The position numbers were made by a program, and so were the translations under genes. Shown in pieces: positions 7,541 to 10,995 of a stretch of DNA of 10,995 nucleotides (its first letter is position 1; each line of letters begins with the position of its first letter). Origin of the DNA: Opitutia bacterium (GTDB taxonomy: Bacteria > Verrucomicrobiota > Verrucomicrobiia > Opitutales > Coraliomargaritaceae). The DNA lies in contig DOCS01000195.1 of assembly GCA_003503355.1 (NCBI GenBank), forward strand, positions 2,303-13,297, written 5' to 3'. The notes beneath the pieces are model-generated. The model made no database searches and was not told where the DNA came from. It saw only the letters and a list, made by a program, of their open reading frames with translations.

Positions 7541-7587
7541 GGCTAACGGCAGACGTCCCGACTGGTTCGAGACGTCTGCCGTTAGCC
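7541..7587. repeat. Perfect 17-bp inverted repeat (hairpin)
   Basis: The left arm GGCTAACGGCAGACGTC (7541-7557) is exactly complementary to 7571-7587, with a 13-base loop. It lies 44 bases after the end of the broken ATPase gene and could terminate its transcript. No T-run follows on either strand, so it is not a canonical intrinsic terminator. A small palindrome, CCTAGCGGTAGG, sits at its left edge (7531-7542). Confidence 0.75.
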
Positions 7588-7619
7588 AAGATCCACAGCG
7601 ATTTCCCTCAGAATAACAA

Positions 7620-7651
7620 CTAGCGGGACAACCGTCTGTGCATCCCGCTAG
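7620..7651. repeat. 9-bp inverted repeat
   Basis: CTAGCGGGA (7620-7628) pairs with TCCCGCTAG (7643-7651) around a 14-base loop. It shares the CTAGCGG core with the small palindrome at 7531-7542. No T-run follows. Its position 32 bases after the 17-bp palindrome suggests a compound repeat unit. Confidence 0.55.
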
Positions 7652-7732
7652 GCCCGTAGACACTTCAGACCGAACAAACGCCTGCTTGGGCGCAGCAGAA
7701 CAACGGAGTGCGCGTCCATACGGCCAGCGCCT

Positions 7733-7851
7733 CGCCCGCCGTCACCGGGCCAGCGAGGCAAACACGCCTCATCGATCCCGATCAGCTAATCGACCAATCC
7801 ACCTCTAAAAGCTCAACCGCATCATGCGCCTGCAGTGAATTCATCTGCGCC
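7733..7851 (-). pseudogene. rnhB: Decayed second copy of the 5' end of rnhB
   Basis: This segment aligns with 4330-4445, the first codons of rnhB, in the same orientation. A 29-base block at 7733-7761 differs from 4330-4358 by one base. The ATCATGCGC..TGCAGTG..TTCATCTGC stretch is also nearly identical. Translated on the minus strand it begins MNSLQAHDAVELLEVDW against MNALQAHDAAELRQVDW in the intact gene. It then meets a stop from an 8-base insertion, and it has lost 6 bases from the DEAGRG motif before CLAGPVTAG resumes. Similarity ends at about 7733, so the rest of the enzyme is absent. The shared segment includes the chosen rnhB start. Confidence 0.8.
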
Positions 7852-8008
7852 TCGCGCCGGATATCTGTTTCTCATGTAGGCGCACTCAATCTATTATGCA
7901 CAGCAATCAAGCGGGAGCCATCAACGTTGTTGCGCACGCATACTCTAACGCATAAACTAACAGCTCTCGAGGCTTTGAAATAATCAATTAGGCCGTGGGT
8001 CTAAAGCA

Positions 8009-9388
8009 CTAGTTGGAAGCCCCTTTCGCTGATGCCGATGATGAAATCCCGGCAAGTCCGCGGATAAGTTTCATCTTACCCCTGAAATAGCGAACGTATT
8101 TACTCACCTTAGCTTTGTCTGCCTTGGAAAGCTCTTCATCCTCTGCGAGAAATAGAACGACATTTATACTTGGTGGCTCTCGATTATTCTTCTGAAAATG
8201 ATGCTTACAAAAGGCCTTGACGTAAGTTTCCACCTCTCCCTCGTCGGCCGTTGGTCTAACAATATCGGTCCGTCCTGGAGGGGGATTTTTCCAAGTTAAG
8301 CCCATCTCCTGAACAGCCGAGATTAAACGGGTATTAAGCACTTTAGGAGGCTGGCCCTTAGCCGCACGCTTTTTGTTCTCTGCTGCCACCGCCTGCTCAA
8401 GTCTTTTCTCCATCGCCGGTACCTCCGCCTTGTAAGCTTTGTACTCTGCTGTCGCCGAATACGAACTCTGGCTAGCATCATTCGACGCTCTTTGCGCTTC
8501 AGTGAGTTCGAGCCGCATTTTGCCAAACCCTGCGTGTTGTCCAGTGATAATAAACACCGCATTTACATTCATTTCCATCGCAAATTGAGCAATCGCCTGA
8601 TCGGTTGGGTATGCACGCATCCCGGCGAAGTATTGCTCAAAACCTGGAACTTCGATTGTCACAGTGGGGGAACGACCAGAAATGCCTACCTTGTTCACTG
8701 AACTGTTAACCGGTGCTAACCAAGTAGCTAGGTCAGCCGCGATCTTACCTCCGGCTGGCTTCAAGCTATCTCGGAACAATTGGATATTTGAACGAGGTCC
8801 GTTCGACTCGAACAGCATCACATTAAACAGCGTGCCTGCGGATAGATTCGCAACCATATCACTAATCTCTTGTTTGATCACTCGATAGCTGTTCAGTCCA
8901 CCTTTATCATCATACACCATGTTAGCCCCAGCATCGACGATAAAGAGAATCTTCTCAGCGCGTGCCTTCAGACCGAAGACGCTAACATCCGACATGCCCA
9001 TTCCGATGCTACCACCGCCGCCGCCACCGACCAGACTACCGCCACCAATCCCTCCGAGGCCTGAGCTGACAGTAAACGACTGATCCATTGAAGGCAGATC
9101 CACTGCAACATTGGCGACCGCGATGTTGGTGAGCGGTCGCATGCTCAGTTTACTCATCGATTGCGGCTTGGGCGTCTGTGGCGGCGGAATTTTCACTTTC
9201 ACCTCCGGCGGCGGCGCTTCTTCCGCCACCGCAGGCGGTTCTTCGAATTGCGCCTCATCCGGGATGACGTGTTTGATCACGGTGATGCCGCCCAGAATTA
9301 ACAGACCGACCAAGTGGATCCCCAAGCTAATGAGAATCACATTCATCAGCATCGGGTTGAATTTCTTTTTCTTTGGGGTATTGAGCAT
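8009..9388 (-). CDS. Membrane-anchored protein with a von Willebrand factor A-like domain
   Basis: A 459-residue protein. After a short basic cytoplasmic end (TPKKKKF) comes one membrane helix at about 15-38, then a Pro/Glu-rich segment (48-76) reminiscent of TonB-type periplasmic linkers. A Gly-rich stretch follows (110-131), then a vWA-like fold from about 143 (AEKILFIVDAGANMV, GTLFNVMLFES). The canonical DxSxS metal-site motif reads D152-A-G-A-N156, so both serines are replaced. A charged helical insertion lies at about 300-350, and a late strand (SINVVLFLAEDE) precedes a basic tail. Similar proteins in Verrucomicrobiota often lie near ExbB/ExbD genes; none is in this window. The domain probably faces the periplasm and may mediate protein contacts. 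No family name is certain. Confidence 0.85.
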   Translation of the reverse strand: MLNTPKKKKFNPMLMNVILISLGIHLVGLLILGGITVIKHVIPDEAQFEEPPAVAEEAPPPEVKVKIPPPQTPKPQSMSKLSMRPLTNIAVANVAVDLPSMDQSFTVSSGLGGIGGGSLVGGGGGGSIGMGMSDVSVFGLKARAEKILFIVDAGANMVYDDKGGLNSYRVIKQEISDMVANLSAGTLFNVMLFESNGPRSNIQLFRDSLKPAGGKIAADLATWLAPVNSSVNKVGISGRSPTVTIEVPGFEQYFAGMRAYPTDQAIAQFAMEMNVNAVFIITGQHAGFGKMRLELTEAQRASNDASQSSYSATAEYKAYKAEVPAMEKRLEQAVAAENKKRAAKGQPPKVLNTRLISAVQEMGLTWKNPPPGRTDIVRPTADEGEVETYVKAFCKHHFQKNNREPPSINVVLFLAEDEELSKADKAKVSKYVRYFRGKMKLIRGLAGISSSASAKGASN

Positions 9389-9421
9389 TAGGGGAATTAG
9401 TAGCTAGCGAAAGGAAAACTT

Positions 9422-9427
9422 ATTATA
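9422..9427 (-). promoter_or_regulatory. Candidate -10 box of the vWA-like gene
   Basis: On the minus strand this reads TATAAT directly preceded by TG, giving an RNA start near 9415 and a leader of about 27 bases. No good -35 is visible. A second minus-strand TATAAT lies at 9482-9487. Either could be used. Confidence 0.28.
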
Positions 9428-9496
9428 CAGAAATCAAGCAGATACACAGTACCAAACCAACAGCCTACTCAAGCATCGCCCATTATAGCAAAATAA

Positions 9497-9557
9497 TTTT
9501 CCAAAACATCTGGGATAAATCCACGCGGGGCAGGACGCATGCTGGGGTTTTGGAAAA
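9497..9557. repeat. 11-bp inverted repeat flanking 39 bases
   Basis: TTTTCCAAAAC (9497-9507) is the exact reverse complement of GTTTTGGAAAA (9547-9557). The arms enclose a 39-base, partly GC-rich centre. It could be an operator pair, a stem, or the remains of a small mobile element. It sits about 110-170 bases upstream of the vWA-like gene. Confidence 0.55.
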
Positions 9558-9643
9558 AGTGTCCACTTCCATACAGTGCCGCGCAGCGCAGCGCACGCCC
9601 TCTCCGACGCCACAAAGCATCTTCAATTCGCACCAGACACACA

Positions 9644-9697
9644 CGGTAGCACCGTGCACAGCAACCTTACACGATGCCAACTGTTGCCATGCTACCG
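9644..9697. repeat. 8-bp inverted repeat
   Basis: CGGTAGCA (9644-9651) pairs with TGCTACCG (9690-9697) across 38 bases. The length is short enough to arise by chance, but the spacing is close to that of the neighbouring 11-bp repeat. Confidence 0.3.
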
Positions 9698-9854
9698 CAC
9701 AAGCTTACCTGCCTATCTTCAATTTACCACAGCGACTTTTTGATGTGCGCTGCCGAGAAGGGAGTGCACACTGACCAAGCCGTCCAAAGAATCGGCACCG
9801 TTCTCGGAGTGTTAATTTAAACAGTCGGCACAAGATCGACTAATATCAGACGAC

Positions 9855-10583
9855 TTAGTCTCGGGAGGGCGCCGCTGGAGCAACAGCTTGCTTCGGCTTA
9901 AAATCCTCCACGACTTGCACCCGTACCGAGCCCAGCTCGTTCGGGCCGGTATTGCGAATGAAAACGAGACGACGCATCGTGGCCACATTGCGCCATTTGG
10001 CACGATAGACACGCGACACTTTGCCATTCGCGTCCGACGCCAACACCACCACCGACGTCTTGTCGTTAGCCCCATCAACAGAGACCGCATGCTGATCGCT
10101 CGCCTCTAGCTCGAAGCGCTGATCGCCAACCTGCCAATCCAGCGTCTGGCTCGACAGATTGACCAATACACAACTGTTACTCCCGTGCACCGACCAGTCA
10201 TTCTCAATCGAAGACACTGAATATGCCAGCTTCGGCTTGCTTGACGTTAGCGTAAAAATAAACAGCGGCGACTTGATCGACGCGCTCAGCTTGACTCGCG
10301 CGACAGGCGCTCCCCCGCTGGCCTTATTATAAAAAACGACCGCGGAAGGTCCTCGGTAATTTTGTACGCGAGATTTAGACAGATCGTTCAACCGCACCCG
10401 TTGCCGCGGTAAATCTTCGCCGGCACTCAGGTAGACATCGACACGGCGAAAATCTTCACTCAGGCCAACACATTGGAAATCAAAGCTGATCACCTCGTCT
10501 GACTCTATGCAAGAAAAGTAGACAGTCGCGCAAAGCAGTAAGAGACCAACTAAACCATTTCGATACACTGAAGATCTCTTCAT
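9855..10583 (-). CDS. Hypothetical exported protein downstream of Verru_Chthon cassette protein A
   Basis: A 242-residue protein not recognised from its sequence. The amino terminus (MKRSSVYRNGLVGLLLLCATVYFSC) is a basic end plus hydrophobic core, so it is a likely signal peptide. The cysteine at residue 25 is poorly placed for a lipobox (YFSC). The mature part is rich in short beta-strand-like segments (VARVKLSASIKSPLFIFTL, RVYRAKWRNVATMRRLVFI), ending in an Ala/Pro tail. The ATG at 10583 is chosen because it begins the signal peptide; it lies 7 bases after the TAA of the upstream gene. The longer in-frame start at 10646 overlaps that gene and adds no sensible sequence. Shared transcription suggests it works with the Verru_Chthon cassette in the envelope. 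Confidence 0.75.
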   Translation of the reverse strand: MKRSSVYRNGLVGLLLLCATVYFSCIESDEVISFDFQCVGLSEDFRRVDVYLSAGEDLPRQRVRLNDLSKSRVQNYRGPSAVVFYNKASGGAPVARVKLSASIKSPLFIFTLTSSKPKLAYSVSSIENDWSVHGSNSCVLVNLSSQTLDWQVGDQRFELEASDQHAVSVDGANDKTSVVVLASDANGKVSRVYRAKWRNVATMRRLVFIRNTGPNELGSVRVQVVEDFKPKQAVAPAAPSRD

Positions 10584-10590
10584 ATTTATG

Positions 10591-10995
10591 TTAAATTTGC
10601 TCGGGATCCAGACGGCGCACCTGCACCAGTTTAAATTTGCGCCCAAATTGCTGATTCGCCACTGAGCTTAACTGATCGAGCGGCGTCTCCGCGCCATCCG
10701 AAGAATCGATAAAATCAGGCACCTGCTGCAGCACCGCTTCGAGATACACTCGACTGGTCTCGCCAGAGATCGGATCGAGCGCTTCACCACAGGAGCGAAT
10801 CACAAACGTGTTGGATTTGACCGTCAAAAAGGGACCGAGCGAATTGAGAATATCGCCCTGCAGTAAATAACCGGGCCCCGCACCATAGGAGTTCCCGGTC
10901 CCTGCCCCGGGATCGAGAAAGATATCATGTTCATATTGAGTCGGAACTGAACCGCCCTTATCCACAGGTAGCCCAAGCGCATAGGCATCATTCAG
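10591..10995 (-). CDS. vccA: Verru_Chthon cassette protein A, carboxy-terminal part (partial at window edge)
   Basis: The frame is open to the last base; the GTG at 10965 is internal, and codons upstream (LNDAYALGLP) continue the protein. The visible 134 residues carry LQGDILNSLGPFLTVKSNTFVIRSCGEALDP, then EAVLQQVPDFID, and the end FGRKFKLVQVRRLDPEQI. This pattern is typical of the very end of Verru_Chthon cassette protein A (the TIGR02600-type family as I recall it). That large protein is encoded together with prepilin-like proteins B, C and D in Verrucomicrobiota. The cassette probably builds an envelope or pseudopilus-like structure, but its function is not established. The remaining cassette genes would be expected to the right, outside the window. 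The stop is 7 bases before the exported protein. Confidence 0.8.
   Translation of the reverse strand: MNDAYALGLPVDKGGSVPTQYEHDIFLDPGAGTGNSYGAGPGYLLQGDILNSLGPFLTVKSNTFVIRSCGEALDPISGETSRVYLEAVLQQVPDFIDSSDGAETPLDQLSSVANQQFGRKFKLVQVRRLDPEQI

Larger units (their letters stand above)
7497..8008. other. 512-base region without an intact gene
   Basis: It contains two palindromes (7541-7587 and 7620-7651) and the decayed rnhB 5' fragment (7733-7851). The remaining 7869-8008 shows nothing I can identify. A plus-strand frame across 7708-7983 is the antisense of the rnhB fragment and is not a gene. Confidence 0.6.
9389..9854. other. 466-base intergenic region with inverted repeats
   Basis: No convincing gene is present; the frames seen are composition artefacts. 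It holds a TATAAT-type hexamer just upstream of the vWA-like gene, an 11-bp inverted repeat (9497-9557), an 8-bp inverted repeat (9644-9697) and a weak 6-bp hairpin at the end of the next gene (9838-9860). Confidence 0.5.

Noticed and set aside
7558..7575. tRNA T-loop, suggested by GGTTCGA
   Set aside because: No matching acceptor, D or anticodon stems surround it; it is the loop of the 17-bp palindrome.
7541..7587. Integron attC site, because the arms contain CTAAC and GTTAG
   Set aside because: The ends do not fit the RYYYAAC/GTTRRRY core sites, and the stem is perfect without the extra-helical bases or mismatches typical of attC. No integrase gene is visible.
7708..7983. 91-codon plus-strand frame
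   Set aside because: It is the antisense of the decayed rnhB fragment plus unstructured DNA.
9483..9774. Overlapping frames in the intergenic region upstream of the vWA-like gene
   Set aside because: Both strands give Cys/Thr/His-rich translations without domain features, and neither frame has a ribosome-binding site.

Overview
The window looks like a chromosomal segment of a marine-type Verrucomicrobiota bacterium, most likely class Opitutia (Puniceicoccales/Coraliomargarita-like). The main evidence is the gene at the right edge: its carboxy-terminal sequence matches, as far as I recall the family, Verru_Chthon cassette protein A, which is essentially confined to this phylum. Weak or absent Shine-Dalgarno sequences and moderately high GC fit. 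I saw no tRNA, rRNA or CRISPR.

Left block (1-4468). On the plus strand a SulP anion transporter with a STAS domain (start outside the window) is followed after 9 bases by a small serine alpha/beta hydrolase. Converging on them is a minus-strand operon: rnhB (RNase HII), an internally deleted D-lactate dehydrogenase gene, and an MFS transporter whose start overlaps the preceding stop.

Middle block (about 4470-7870). This is a gene-poor, eroded stretch with two unrecognised small proteins, the left end of an IS3-family element, a possible short promoter-terminator unit, and a P-loop ATPase gene broken by a frameshift. It ends in two palindromes and a decayed second copy of the first ~110 bases of rnhB. 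The two rnhB pieces lie in the same orientation about 3.4 kb apart. The simplest reading is an inserted or duplicated segment at the 5' end of rnhB, now decaying.

Right block (8009-10995, minus strand). This holds a membrane-anchored protein with a von Willebrand factor A-like domain whose metal-site motif is degenerate, a 466-base intergenic stretch with inverted repeats, an unrecognised exported protein, and the carboxy-terminal part of Verru_Chthon cassette protein A. The last two probably share a transcript.

No complete multi-gene system of a new kind is visible. The most informative signals are the duplicated rnhB 5' end, the in-frame ldhA deletion, the broken ATPase and the vWA-like protein.
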